From JAIRTY01 sp050257395 (GTDB lineage: Bacteria > Actinomycetota > Actinomycetes > Streptosporangiales > Streptosporangiaceae): a stretch of DNA of 39,819 bases. Both the position numbers and the translations under genes were made by a program. How positions within the stretch are numbered: the stretch's first letter is position 1; every line of letters starts with the position of its first letter. Below are positions 6,999 through 14,348 of this stretch, piece by piece. Below the pieces are notes generated by a model that ran no database searches, was not told where the DNA came from, and saw only the letters and a program-made list of their open reading frames with translations. The stretch covers positions 1-39,819 of the forward strand of contig JBLMWU010000224.1 in assembly GCA_050257395.1 (NCBI GenBank), written 5' to 3'.

Positions 6999-7373
6999 TC
7001 AGGCCTGACTGGCGTTCTCCTGCTGGCTGATGCTAGCCCGGACCTCGTCCATGTCGAGCTCGCGCGCCTTGGTGATCAGCTCCTCCAGCGCGGCCTCGGG
7101 CAGCGCCCCGGGCTGCGCGTACAGGATCACGTTGTCGCGGATGATCATCAGGGTCGGGATCGAGGAGATGCCGAAGGAAGCGGCCAGCGCCTGCTGGGCC
7201 TCGGTGTCGACCTTGCCGAAGAGCGCGTCCGGGTGCTGCTCGGACACCCGCTCGTAGACCGGGCCGAACATGCGGCACGGGCCGCACCACGAGGCCCAGA
7301 AGTCGACCAGGGCCAGGCCGGCCTCGCCGATCACGGACTCGAAGTTCTCAGCGGTCAGCTCGACCGTTGCCAT
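6999..7373 (-). CDS. trxA: Thioredoxin
   Basis: A 124-residue cytoplasmic thioredoxin with the active site WCGPCR (Cys31 and Cys34), the FWASWCGPCRMFGP context, the cis-Pro loop SIPTLMI and a C-terminal helix. The acidic tail after residue 110 is longer than in E. coli Trx. It reduces protein disulfides and can release sulfur from rhodanese-bound persulfides. The ATG at 7373 follows GGGAGGAACCC. An operator identical in layout to those of the cstR-type gene and the rhodanese operon lies 36 bp upstream, so this thioredoxin is probably part of the persulfide regulon rather than the housekeeping copy. Confidence 0.92.
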   Translation of the reverse strand: MATVELTAENFESVIGEAGLALVDFWASWCGPCRMFGPVYERVSEQHPDALFGKVDTEAQQALAASFGISSIPTLMIIRDNVILYAQPGALPEAALEELITKARELDMDEVRASISQQENASQA

Positions 7374-7408
7374 GGGTTCCTCCCAGAAGTCTGCGGGGTA
7401 CGCCTTCG

Positions 7409-7424
7409 ATACCCTCAGGGGTAT
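7409..7424 (-). promoter_or_regulatory. CstR-type operator of the thioredoxin unit
   Basis: ATACCC-TCAG-GGGTAT, the third perfect copy of the 6-4-6 palindrome. A possible promoter (ATGACC, 17 bp, TTATAC on the minus strand, about 7421-7449) would overlap its upstream edge; this promoter call is weak. Confidence 0.75.
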
Positions 7425-7455
7425 AAAACCGCCGGGTCCCCCCGGTCATTCCCGC

Positions 7456-8061
7456 TCACGACCGCCGCCGGATCGCCAGGTCGGAGCCGTCGGCATCGAT
7501 CCACTTGGGCGCCCCGGCCGGCTGCCAGGCGGCCATGGCCACCAGCAGCGAGGCCGCGTCCGGCTCGGCGAGCATGAGGCGGCGGTGCTCTGGCCGCAGG
7601 AACCGCTCGGCCGTGGCGTGGTCGAAAAACGACAGCAGATGGTCGTAGTAGCCGAGCACGTTGAGCAGCCCGGTGGGCTTGGCGTGCAGGCCCAGCTGCG
7701 ACCACGTGGTGACCTCGGAGAACTCCTCCAGCGTGCCGAGCCCCCCGGGAAGCGCGATGAACCCGTCCGCGAGCTGGGCCATCAGCGCCTTGCGCTCGTG
7801 CATGGAGGAGACCACGTGGAGCCTGCTGAGCCCCTCGTGCGCGACCTCGGCGTCCACCAGGTGGCGGGGGATCACCCCGATGACCTCGCCGCCGGCCGCC
7901 AGCGCCGCGTCGGCGAGCGCCCCCATCGTGCCGACGTGGGCCCCGCCGTACACGATGCTGATCCCGCGCCCTGCCAGCAGGCGCCCCAGGTCCCGGGTGG
8001 CCTCGGTGTACTCGGGGCGGCGGCCGGGATTCGATCCGCAGAACACGCAGACGGCACGCAT
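7456..8061 (-). CDS. LOG family protein (TIGR00730 Rossmann fold)
   Basis: A 201-residue protein of the LOG/TIGR00730 family: N-terminal VCVFCGSNPGRRPEYTEA, the GGAHVGTMGALADAAL block, and the signature PGGLGTLEEFSEVTTWSQLGLH. The family includes cytokinin riboside 5'-monophosphate phosphoribohydrolases, which release a base from a nucleoside monophosphate. The bacterial substrate is often not cytokinin-like. ATG at 8061 (MRAVCVFCGS) matches the family start; an in-frame ATG at 8079 would add six residues. It is a single gene, upstream of the sulfur-regulon block and on the same strand, with the 7409 operator between its stop and the thioredoxin gene. Confidence 0.85.
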   Translation of the reverse strand: MRAVCVFCGSNPGRRPEYTEATRDLGRLLAGRGISIVYGGAHVGTMGALADAALAAGGEVIGVIPRHLVDAEVAHEGLSRLHVVSSMHERKALMAQLADGFIALPGGLGTLEEFSEVTTWSQLGLHAKPTGLLNVLGYYDHLLSFFDHATAERFLRPEHRRLMLAEPDAASLLVAMAAWQPAGAPKWIDADGSDLAIRRRS

Positions 8062-8110
8062 ACGCCCATCTTCACCCATAGGGGCGGGATGGCGCTCCGC
8101 CCCCGGCGGG

Positions 8111-8424
8111 TCACTGGTCGAGCGTGAGGGTGAAGGCAGGCTTCGGCGAGGTGTCCGGCAGCCGGTGATCGGCGCTCAGCCGCCGGATAGCGGTGCCGGT
8201 GGCGAAGAACTCGTGGCGTGCACGCCCCACACGTAGTTGGACCCGACCACGAAGCCCAGCGGCTCGAAGCCCGCCTCGCCCAGCAGGACATACTCCGACA
8301 CCGACAGGTCAGAGGTGAACACCCCGCCCGGTGCGGCACCGGCGGTGCCAGCCAGCCGGCTGTCGGCGGCCTGCGGCTCCCACTGGGTGACACCGGTGCT
8401 GGGCGCATTGCCGAAAAGGGGCAT
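8111..8424 (-). pseudogene. Frameshifted, shortened heavy-metal-binding (YbjQ/DUF74-like) protein remnant
   Basis: From the ATG at 8424 (SD GGGAGG) the frame reads MPLFGNA then FTSDLSVSEYVLLGEAGFEPLGFVVGS, the usual start of actinobacterial YbjQ-like heavy-metal-binding-domain proteins, and stops at 8176 as an 82-residue product. In the next frame the sequence continues with EFFATGTAIRRLSADHRLP and FTLTLDQ and a stop at 8111, the normal C-terminus of the same family. One added base at the GCCACGAG (minus strand, about 8213-8220) would join them as VHATEFFATGTAI. The central part of the domain (about 60 residues or more) is also missing. This is a gene with an internal deletion and a frameshift. 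A real short protein of 82 residues cannot be excluded. Confidence 0.65.
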
Positions 8425-8590
8425 CTCGCCTCCCCCATGCTGGGCCCCGCGAGCTGCGGAGCCGGGAAGCGGTAGCGTATTGAGGCCCATGTTCCCTTGA
8501 TCATGGATTGGCGCTTTCGGCACCCGGCGAGCACGCGGCGTGATCTTGTGCGCGGCTGGCCGCGGCGGGTGCCTGGGGGAGGCCGCGCAC

Positions 8591-9412
8591 ATGGGGACCA
8601 GCCGGGGGCCGGCGGCAGGCGGGCTGATCTGCGTGCTGGGGGAGGCACACCTTGACGTGGTGGTCAGCCTGGCCGGGCCGGTCGCGCCCGAGACCGACAC
8701 CCCCGCGGCGACCGCGGCCGGGGCCGGCGGGCAGGCCGCCAACGTCGCGGCCTGGGTCACCGCCCTGGGCGGGCGCGCCCGCCTCATCGCGGCCCGGGCC
8801 GGCGACCTGGCCGGGCGGCTGGTGGCCGGGGAGCTCGCGGGCCGGGGCGTCGAGCTGGCCGGCCCGGTGCTCGGCGGCCGCACCGGGGTGGTGGTCTCGC
8901 TGTCCGAGGGCGGCCGGGCGCGGTCCATGCTCACCGACCCGGGGGTCGGCCCGCTGCTGGCAGCCGCCGCGCTCGAGGACCGCTGGCTGGCGGGCTGCGG
9001 CTGGCTGCACCTGCCCGCGTACAGCCTGGTCCGCGAGCCCATCAGGGAGGCGGCGCTGGCGGCCGCCAGCGCGGTGCCGCGGGTGAGCGTGGACCTGTCC
9101 TCCACGGCCGCCATCCGCGGCTACGGGGTGACGGCGTTCCGGCGGCTGCTCACCACCCTGGCACCGCTGGTGATCTTCGGGACCGAGGCCGAGGCCGCGC
9201 TGGCCGGCGACGTGCCGGGCTGCGAGATGGTGGTCAAGCTGGGGCCGCGCGGGGTCCGCGCCGGCGGCGTGCGGCACGCCGCCCACCCGGCCCGGGCGGT
9301 GGACACGACCGGCGCCGGGGACGCGTTCGCGGCCGGCTACCTGGTCGGCGGGATCAGCGCCGGGCTCGCCGCCGCGGCCCGGGCCGTGTCGAAGATGGGA
9401 GCGATGCCCTGA
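8591..9412 (+). CDS. psuK: PfkB-family kinase, probable pseudouridine kinase
   Basis: A 273-residue ribokinase-fold sugar/nucleoside kinase. It shows the N-terminal GEAHLDVVVSL strand, the GGQAANVAAWVTALGG substrate motif and the C-terminal PfkB signature DTTGAGDAFAAG, whose Asp is the catalytic base. ATG at 8591 is preferred (GGGGGAGG 8 bp upstream) over a longer frame from 8540. It overlaps psuG by 1 bp (TGATG). In pseudouridine catabolism, PsuK phosphorylates pseudouridine and PsuG splits the C-glycosidic bond, so the pairing gives the assignment; without psuG it would be only a PfkB-family kinase. Confidence 0.82.
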   Translation: MGTSRGPAAGGLICVLGEAHLDVVVSLAGPVAPETDTPAATAAGAGGQAANVAAWVTALGGRARLIAARAGDLAGRLVAGELAGRGVELAGPVLGGRTGVVVSLSEGGRARSMLTDPGVGPLLAAAALEDRWLAGCGWLHLPAYSLVREPIREAALAAASAVPRVSVDLSSTAAIRGYGVTAFRRLLTTLAPLVIFGTEAEAALAGDVPGCEMVVKLGPRGVRAGGVRHAAHPARAVDTTGAGDAFAAGYLVGGISAGLAAAARAVSKMGAMP

Positions 9413-10335
9413 TGGTGACACCGCAGGTGGCGGCGGAGGTCGCCGACGCGCTGGCGGCCGGGCACCCGGTGGTGGCGCTGGAGACGACCCTGGTGTCGCA
9501 CGGCCTGCCCGGGCGGCAGGGGCTGGAGGTGGCGCTGGCCGCCGAGGCGCGGGTGCGGGCGGCCGGCGCGGTCCCCGCGACCGTCGGCGTGGTGGACGGC
9601 GTGCTCACGGCCGGGCTGACCGAGGCGGACCTGGCCCGGTTCGCCGCGGCCGGGGAATCCGCGCGCAAGGTCTCCGGCCGGGACCTGGCCGCCTGCGTGG
9701 TGCAGGGCGCGCTGGGCGCCACCACGGTGGGCGGCACGCTCGCGGTGTGCCGGCTGACCGGGATCCGGTTCATGGGCACCGGCGGGACCGGCGGGGTGCA
9801 CCGGGGGTTCGCCCGCAGCCTCGACATCTCCGCCGACCTTCCGCAGCTCGCGCGGACACCGGCCGTGGTGGTGTCCTCGGGCGCCAAGTCCATCCTGGAC
9901 ACCGGCGCCACCGCGGAACTGCTGGAAACCCTGGGTGTGCCGGTCCTCGGCTGGCGGACCCCGACGCTGCCGCTGTTCTACGCCGCGGCGGGCGGGCCGC
10001 CGGTGTCCGCGGTGGTCAGCACCGCTGACGAGGCGGCGGCTGTCGCCGCCGCGCACTGGCAGCTGGCCGGGGCGTCCGGGCTGCTGCTGGGGCGGCCGCC
10101 AGACCCGGAGCTGGACATCGAGCCGGTCCTGGCCGAGGCGGTCAGCCGGGTGGAAGCCCGGGGCCTGACGGGCCAGGCGGTCACCCCGGCCGTGCTGAGC
10201 CTGGTGCACGAGCTGACCGGCGGGCGCAGCGCGGCGGTGAACCGGCAGCTCATCGAGGACAACGCGGGGCTGGCCGCCGAGGTGGCGGCCGCCTACTGGC
10301 GGGGCCACGCCGGGGAGCCGCCCGGTACGGGATGA
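9412..10335 (+). CDS. psuG: Pseudouridine-5'-phosphate glycosidase
   Basis: A 307-residue PsuG. It contains the family blocks VVALETTLVSHGLP, PATVGVVDGVLTAGL, KVSGRDLAACV, GATTVGGTLAV, FMGTGGTGGVHRG, VVVSSGAKSILDTGATAELLETLGVPVLGWRT and NRQLIEDNAGLAAEVA. It reversibly converts pseudouridine 5'-phosphate to uracil and ribose 5-phosphate in the cytoplasm, salvaging pseudouridine from RNA turnover. It is translationally coupled to the upstream PfkB kinase (TGATG overlap). The length is normal for the family. Confidence 0.95.
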   Translation: MVTPQVAAEVADALAAGHPVVALETTLVSHGLPGRQGLEVALAAEARVRAAGAVPATVGVVDGVLTAGLTEADLARFAAAGESARKVSGRDLAACVVQGALGATTVGGTLAVCRLTGIRFMGTGGTGGVHRGFARSLDISADLPQLARTPAVVVSSGAKSILDTGATAELLETLGVPVLGWRTPTLPLFYAAAGGPPVSAVVSTADEAAAVAAAHWQLAGASGLLLGRPPDPELDIEPVLAEAVSRVEARGLTGQAVTPAVLSLVHELTGGRSAAVNRQLIEDNAGLAAEVAAAYWRGHAGEPPGTG

Positions 10336-10389
10336 TGGCGTGCCTGGCCCGGCTGGCGCCGGACTGAGCTTTCGACCGAGGAGACTGAC

Positions 10390-11298
10390 ATGCGTATCGG
10401 CGTGGGGCTGGCGGAGGGCGCGGGCCCGGACCCGTTTGGCGGGCTCAGCGAGCAGATCCGGCAGGCCGCTGCCGACGGCTTCGCGTCAGGCTGGCTGAGC
10501 AACATCTTCGGGCTGGACGCGCTGACCGCGCTGGCGGTGGCGGGCCGCGGGGTGCCGGGCATCGAGCTGGGCACCGCGGTCATGCCGACCTACCCGCGCC
10601 ACCCCGCCGCCCTCGCCCAGCAGGCGCTGACCGCCGCGGCCGCCCTGGACGGGCGGCTGACCCTGGGCATCGGCCCGTCCCACAAGATCGTGATCGATGA
10701 GATGTTCGGCTACTCCTATGACCGGCCCGCCCGGCACATCCAGGAGTACCTGGCCGTCCTCGGGCCGCTGCTGGCCGGGCAGCCCGCGGACTTCACCGGC
10801 GAGACCCTGAGCGGCCACCTCGCCCTCACCGTGCCGGTGCCGGGCCCGGTGCCGCTGCTGCTGGCGGCGCTCGCCCCGCGGATGCTGAAGCTGGCCGGGG
10901 AGCACGCCGACGGCACCGTGCTGTGGATGACCGGCCCTGCCACCGTGGCCAGCCACGTGGTGCCCGCCATTACGGCCGCCGCGCAGGCGGCGGGGCGCCC
11001 GGACCCCCGGGTGGTGTGCATCCTGCCGGTCTGCGTGACCGGCGACCCGGACGGCGCACGCGAGCGCGCGGCCCGGGTCTTCAGCATCTACGGGCAGCTC
11101 CCGGCCTACCGGGCGATGCTGGACCGGGAGGGTGCGGCCGGCCCAGCGGACGTGGCCATCGTGGGTGACGAGCAGGCAGTCGGCGCGCAGGTCAGCAGGC
11201 TCGCTGACACCGGGGTCACCGACTTCGTGGCCCTGGAGTACGCCAGGGGCGGCGACGCCGCCCGCACCCGCGAGTTCCTCCGCTCGCTGCTCACCTGA
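10390..11298 (+). CDS. LLM-class F420-dependent oxidoreductase
   Basis: A 302-residue luciferase-like TIM-barrel protein: MRIGVGLAEG, the GWLSNIFGLDALTALAVAGRGVPGIELGTAVMPTYPRHP stretch, LGIGPSHK, the MFGYSYDRPARHIQEYL helix and LLLAALAPRMLKLAGEHADGTVLWMTGP. These are typical of the F420-dependent LLM subgroup with short substrate loops. The substrate is unknown. SD GAGGAG lies 9 bp before the ATG. It starts 54 bp after psuG and could be read through from it. A hairpin at 11323-11341 follows the stop. Confidence 0.87.
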   Translation: MRIGVGLAEGAGPDPFGGLSEQIRQAAADGFASGWLSNIFGLDALTALAVAGRGVPGIELGTAVMPTYPRHPAALAQQALTAAAALDGRLTLGIGPSHKIVIDEMFGYSYDRPARHIQEYLAVLGPLLAGQPADFTGETLSGHLALTVPVPGPVPLLLAALAPRMLKLAGEHADGTVLWMTGPATVASHVVPAITAAAQAAGRPDPRVVCILPVCVTGDPDGARERAARVFSIYGQLPAYRAMLDREGAAGPADVAIVGDEQAVGAQVSRLADTGVTDFVALEYARGGDAARTREFLRSLLT

Positions 11299-11322
11299 GG
11301 GGCCCGGCGGGCCACGTCAGCT

Positions 11323-11341
11323 TCGTCACAGATAGTGACGA
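11323..11341 (+). terminator. Hairpin after the LLM oxidoreductase gene
   Basis: TCGTCAC-AGATA-GTGACGA: a perfect 7-bp stem with a 5-nt loop, 25 bp past the stop at 11298. A short TCTT follows. It may end the psuK-psuG-LLM transcript, or it may be an operator of the next operon. Confidence 0.45.
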
Positions 11342-11347
11342 TCTTCC

Positions 11348-11361
11348 AGGACCATCGTCCC
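11348..11361 (+). promoter_or_regulatory. DosR/DevR-like box
   Basis: AGGACCATCGTCCC matches the mycobacterial DosR core GGGACTWWAGTCCC at 11 of 14 positions, including both GAC and GTC half-site cores. It lies 52 bp before the phosphoribosyltransferase-hydrolase gene, whose M. tuberculosis relative (Rv0571c) is a DosR target. Binding is inferred from sequence and context. Confidence 0.45.
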
Positions 11362-11372
11362 TGGCCGGCGGC

Positions 11373-11403
11373 TTCCCGTGAATCGAGACTTGATTCACGG
11401 GAA
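11373..11403 (+). promoter_or_regulatory. Perfect 12-bp inverted repeat abutting the Shine-Dalgarno site
   Basis: TTCCCGTGAATC-GAGACTT-GATTCACGGGAA. The right arm runs into AAGGAGG (11402-11408), the SD of the gene at 11414. As RNA it forms a 12-bp stem with a 7-nt loop that would partly hide the SD; as DNA it is a good dimer operator. It is AT-richer than its surroundings. Confidence 0.65.
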
Positions 11404-11413
11404 GGAGGACGCT

Positions 11414-12796
11414 ATGCCGTTCCTCGACCGCATCGACGCTGGCCGCCGTCTGGCGGCCGCACTCCTCAAGCTCCGCGGCCAGGACGTGGTGGTGCTGGGC
11501 CTGCCCAGGGGCGGGGTGCCGGTGGCGGCGGAGGTGGCCCGTGCCCTGCACGCGCCGCTGGACGTCGTCGTCGTCCGCAAGCTCGGCGTGCCGGTCCAGC
11601 CGGAGCTGGGCATGGGGGCCATCGGCGAAGACGGGATCCGGGTCATCAACCCGGACGTGGTGCAGATGGCGCAGGTGAGCGCGGACGAGATCGCCGAGGT
11701 GGAAGAGCGGGAGCGCCATGAGCTGGAGCGCCGGGCGCAGCGGTTCCGCGGGGACCGCCCGCCGGCGCCGGTGGCCGGGCGGACCGCGATCATCGTCGAC
11801 GACGGCATCGCCACCGGCTCGACCGCCCGGGCCGCCTGCCAGGTGACCAGGGCACGCGGTGCGGCCCGGGTGGTGCTGGCGGTGCCGGTCGCGCCGCCGT
11901 CCGCGCCGGCGTCCCTGGCGGCCGACGCCGACGAGGTGATCTGCCTGGAGACCCCGGACTACTTCACCGCCATCGGGGAGTGGTACGAGGACTTCTCCCA
12001 GACCAGCGACCAGGAAGTGGTGAGGCTCCTGCAGCACGGCGCGGACGGGCCGGACCCGGCGTCAGGGGCGTGGCAGGGACCGCAGGCCTGGCAGGCCGCG
12101 GCGGCCAGCCCGGCTGACGGGCCCGGGCCCGCTGGCAGCACCGGGGGGTGGGACGGTGAGGTCACGGTGGCGGCCGGGCCGCTGGCCCTGCCCGGGCATC
12201 TGACGGTGCCGAAGGACCCGGCCGGGCTGGTCGTGTTCGCGCACGGCAGCGGCAGCAGCCGGCACAGCCCCCGCAACCAGTACGTGGCCGGGGTGCTCAG
12301 CCGGGCAGGCCTCGGCACGCTCCTGTTCGACCTGCTCACCCGGGACGAGGAGTGCGACCGCGGCAACGTGTTCGACATCGGGCTGCTCGCCCGCAGGCTG
12401 TCGGCGGCCACCGGCTGGCTGCGCCAGCAGCCGCCCGTGGCGGGACTGCGGATCGGCTACTTCGGCGCCAGCACCGGCGCCGCGGCGGCGCTGTGGGCGG
12501 CGTCGGAGCCGGGCAGCGAGGCGGCGGCGGTGGTGTCCCGGGGCGGCCGTCCCGACCTGGCCATCCCGCGGCTGCCGCGGGTGCAGGCGCCCACCCTGCT
12601 CATCGTCGGCAGCCTGGATGCGGCCGTGCTGGAGATGAACCGCACCGCGCAGGAGCACCTGGTGTGCGAGAACCAGCTGGCCGTGGTGCCAGGGGCGACC
12701 CACCTGTTCTCCGAACCGGGCACGCTCGAGCAGGCCGCCGGTCTCGCCCGCGACTGGTTCATCCGCCACCTGGCGCCCGCTCATGCCCGCGCCTGA
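11414..12796 (+). CDS. Phosphoribosyltransferase / alpha-beta hydrolase fusion (Rv0571c-like)
   Basis: A 460-residue two-domain protein. Residues 1-210 are a type I phosphoribosyltransferase: LPRGGVPVAAEVA, VVRKLGVP and the PRPP loop VDDGIATGST (128-137). Residues about 248-455 are a dienelactone-hydrolase-like domain: FAHGSGSSRHSPRN, nucleophile elbow GASTGA (Ser353), GSLD (Asp402) and GATH (His430), a complete triad. A Pro/Ala-rich linker joins them. The same fusion is found in Rv0571c of M. tuberculosis, a DosR-regulon protein. The reaction is not established. The ATG at 11414 follows AAGGAGG; the hairpin at 11373-11403 precedes it. It overlaps the next gene by 14 bp. Confidence 0.88.
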   Translation: MPFLDRIDAGRRLAAALLKLRGQDVVVLGLPRGGVPVAAEVARALHAPLDVVVVRKLGVPVQPELGMGAIGEDGIRVINPDVVQMAQVSADEIAEVEERERHELERRAQRFRGDRPPAPVAGRTAIIVDDGIATGSTARAACQVTRARGAARVVLAVPVAPPSAPASLAADADEVICLETPDYFTAIGEWYEDFSQTSDQEVVRLLQHGADGPDPASGAWQGPQAWQAAAASPADGPGPAGSTGGWDGEVTVAAGPLALPGHLTVPKDPAGLVVFAHGSGSSRHSPRNQYVAGVLSRAGLGTLLFDLLTRDEECDRGNVFDIGLLARRLSAATGWLRQQPPVAGLRIGYFGASTGAAAALWAASEPGSEAAAVVSRGGRPDLAIPRLPRVQAPTLLIVGSLDAAVLEMNRTAQEHLVCENQLAVVPGATHLFSEPGTLEQAAGLARDWFIRHLAPAHARA

Positions 12797-14348
12797 GGAC
12801 GGGGCCGCCGTCGCGGAAACCCACTCGGGGGTGGTGTTCTTCTGCGGGGACCGCGCCTACAAGCTGAAAAAGCCGGTGGACCTGGGATTCCTGGACTTCC
12901 GGCAGCGGGAGGCCCGGGCGGCCGCCTGCCATCGCGAGGTCGAGCTGAACCGGCGGCTGGCCCCGGACGTCTACCTCGGCGTCGCCGACGTGACCGGCCC
13001 GGACGGCCAGCCGTGTGAGCACCTGGTGGTGATGCGCCGGCTCCCGGCGGCCCGCCGGCTCTCGGCGCTCGCCGCGGCCGGCCTGCCGGTCGAGGCGGAC
13101 CTGCGGCGGCTCGCCCACCTGCTGGCCGCCTTCCACGCGCGCGCCGGCACCTCGCCGCAGATCGCGGCGGCCGCGGGCCGGGACGCGCTGGCCGGGCGCT
13201 GGGAGGCGAACGCGGCCCAGATGGCCCGGTTCACCGGGCCGGTCTTCGATCCGGCGCTGGCCGAGCGGGTGATCACGCTGGCCCGCCGGTACCTGGCCGG
13301 CCGCGGGCCGCTGCTGGCGGCCCGGGTAGCGGCCGGGCACGCCCGGGACGGCCACGGCGACCTGCTCGCGGACGACATTTTCCTGCTGAACGACGGGCCC
13401 CGGGTGCTGGACTGCCTCGACTTCGACGACAGCCTGCGCTGGGACGACGTGCTGGCCGATGTGGCGTTCCTGGCCATGGACCTGGAGCGGCTGGGACGGC
13501 CCGACCTGGCCCGCCGCTTCCTGGCCGGCTACCGCGAGTTCGCGGGGGACAACTGGCCGGACTCGCTGGCCCACCATCACATCGCCTACCGGGCGCAGGT
13601 GCGGGCCAAGGTGACCGCGCTGGCCGCGGACCAGGCGGGGCCGGGCACGCCCCAGCGTGAAGAGCACATCCACGCGGCCCGGCAGCTGCTGGCCCTGGCC
13701 GCCCGGCACCTGGAGGCGGGCCGGGTGCGGCTGATCCTGATCGGCGGGCTGCCCGGGACCGGCAAGTCAACCCTGGCGGCCCGGCTCGGCTCCGCGCTCG
13801 GCGCGGCGCTGCTGCGCACCGACGAGCTGCGCAAGCAGCTGGCGGGCCTGGATCCCGCGACACCAGCCACCGCCGGGTTCGGGCAGGGCCTGTACGCCCC
13901 GGAAATGACCGGGGCGACCTACGCGGAGCTGCTCCGCCGGGCCAGCACTGCGCTGGCCGGCGGGCAGAGCGTGATCGCGGACGCGTCCTGGCACGATCCC
14001 GTGTGGCGGGAGGCGGCCCGGGCCGTGGCCGAGGAGACCTGCGCGGACCTGTCCGAGTTCCGGTGCGTGCTGCCGCTGGAGCTGATCATCCGCCGGATCA
14101 CCGGCCGGTCGGCGGGGGACGCCTCGGACGCCACCGTCGGGGTCGTGCGCAGGCTGGCCGCGTCGCTGGAGCCGTGGCCGACAGCCACGGAGGTGGACAC
14201 CTCCCGGCCGCCCGCGGAGGTCGCGGACGCGGTCCTGCGCGACCTGGGGGTCAGCGCGGCTGCGGGCGGCCAGGCCGCGCCGGAAACCGGCCCGGCCAGC
14301 CCGGGCAGCAACGGGGAGGGGGAGCGGGCGGCGTGGGCGGGGCGCTGA
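12783..14348 (+). CDS. APH-like / AAA kinase fusion (Rv2004c-like)
   Basis: A 521-residue protein. The N-terminal half has an aminoglycoside-phosphotransferase-like fold: FCGDRAYKLKKPVDLGFLDF with the ATP-site lysines, EHLVVMRRLP, and the Brenner-type HGDLLADDIFL with downstream LDCLDFDDSLR. The C-terminal half (from about residue 315) is a P-loop kinase-like domain with GGLPGTGKST (about 320-329), an RTDELRKQL segment and VIADASWHD. The same two-domain layout occurs in Rv2004c, another DosR-regulon protein of unknown substrate. It overlaps both neighbours, so it is co-translated within the operon. Resistance to aminoglycosides should not be assumed from the APH-like fold. Confidence 0.87.
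   Translation: MPAPEDGAAVAETHSGVVFFCGDRAYKLKKPVDLGFLDFRQREARAAACHREVELNRRLAPDVYLGVADVTGPDGQPCEHLVVMRRLPAARRLSALAAAGLPVEADLRRLAHLLAAFHARAGTSPQIAAAAGRDALAGRWEANAAQMARFTGPVFDPALAERVITLARRYLAGRGPLLAARVAAGHARDGHGDLLADDIFLLNDGPRVLDCLDFDDSLRWDDVLADVAFLAMDLERLGRPDLARRFLAGYREFAGDNWPDSLAHHHIAYRAQVRAKVTALAADQAGPGTPQREEHIHAARQLLALAARHLEAGRVRLILIGGLPGTGKSTLAARLGSALGAALLRTDELRKQLAGLDPATPATAGFGQGLYAPEMTGATYAELLRRASTALAGGQSVIADASWHDPVWREAARAVAEETCADLSEFRCVLPLELIIRRITGRSAGDASDATVGVVRRLAASLEPWPTATEVDTSRPPAEVADAVLRDLGVSAAAGGQAAPETGPASPGSNGEGERAAWAGR

Noticed and set aside
12783..14348. Aminoglycoside resistance gene
   Set aside because: The N-terminal fold is phosphotransferase-like, but the fusion with a P-loop kinase domain and the operon match Rv2004c-type proteins, not resistance enzymes.
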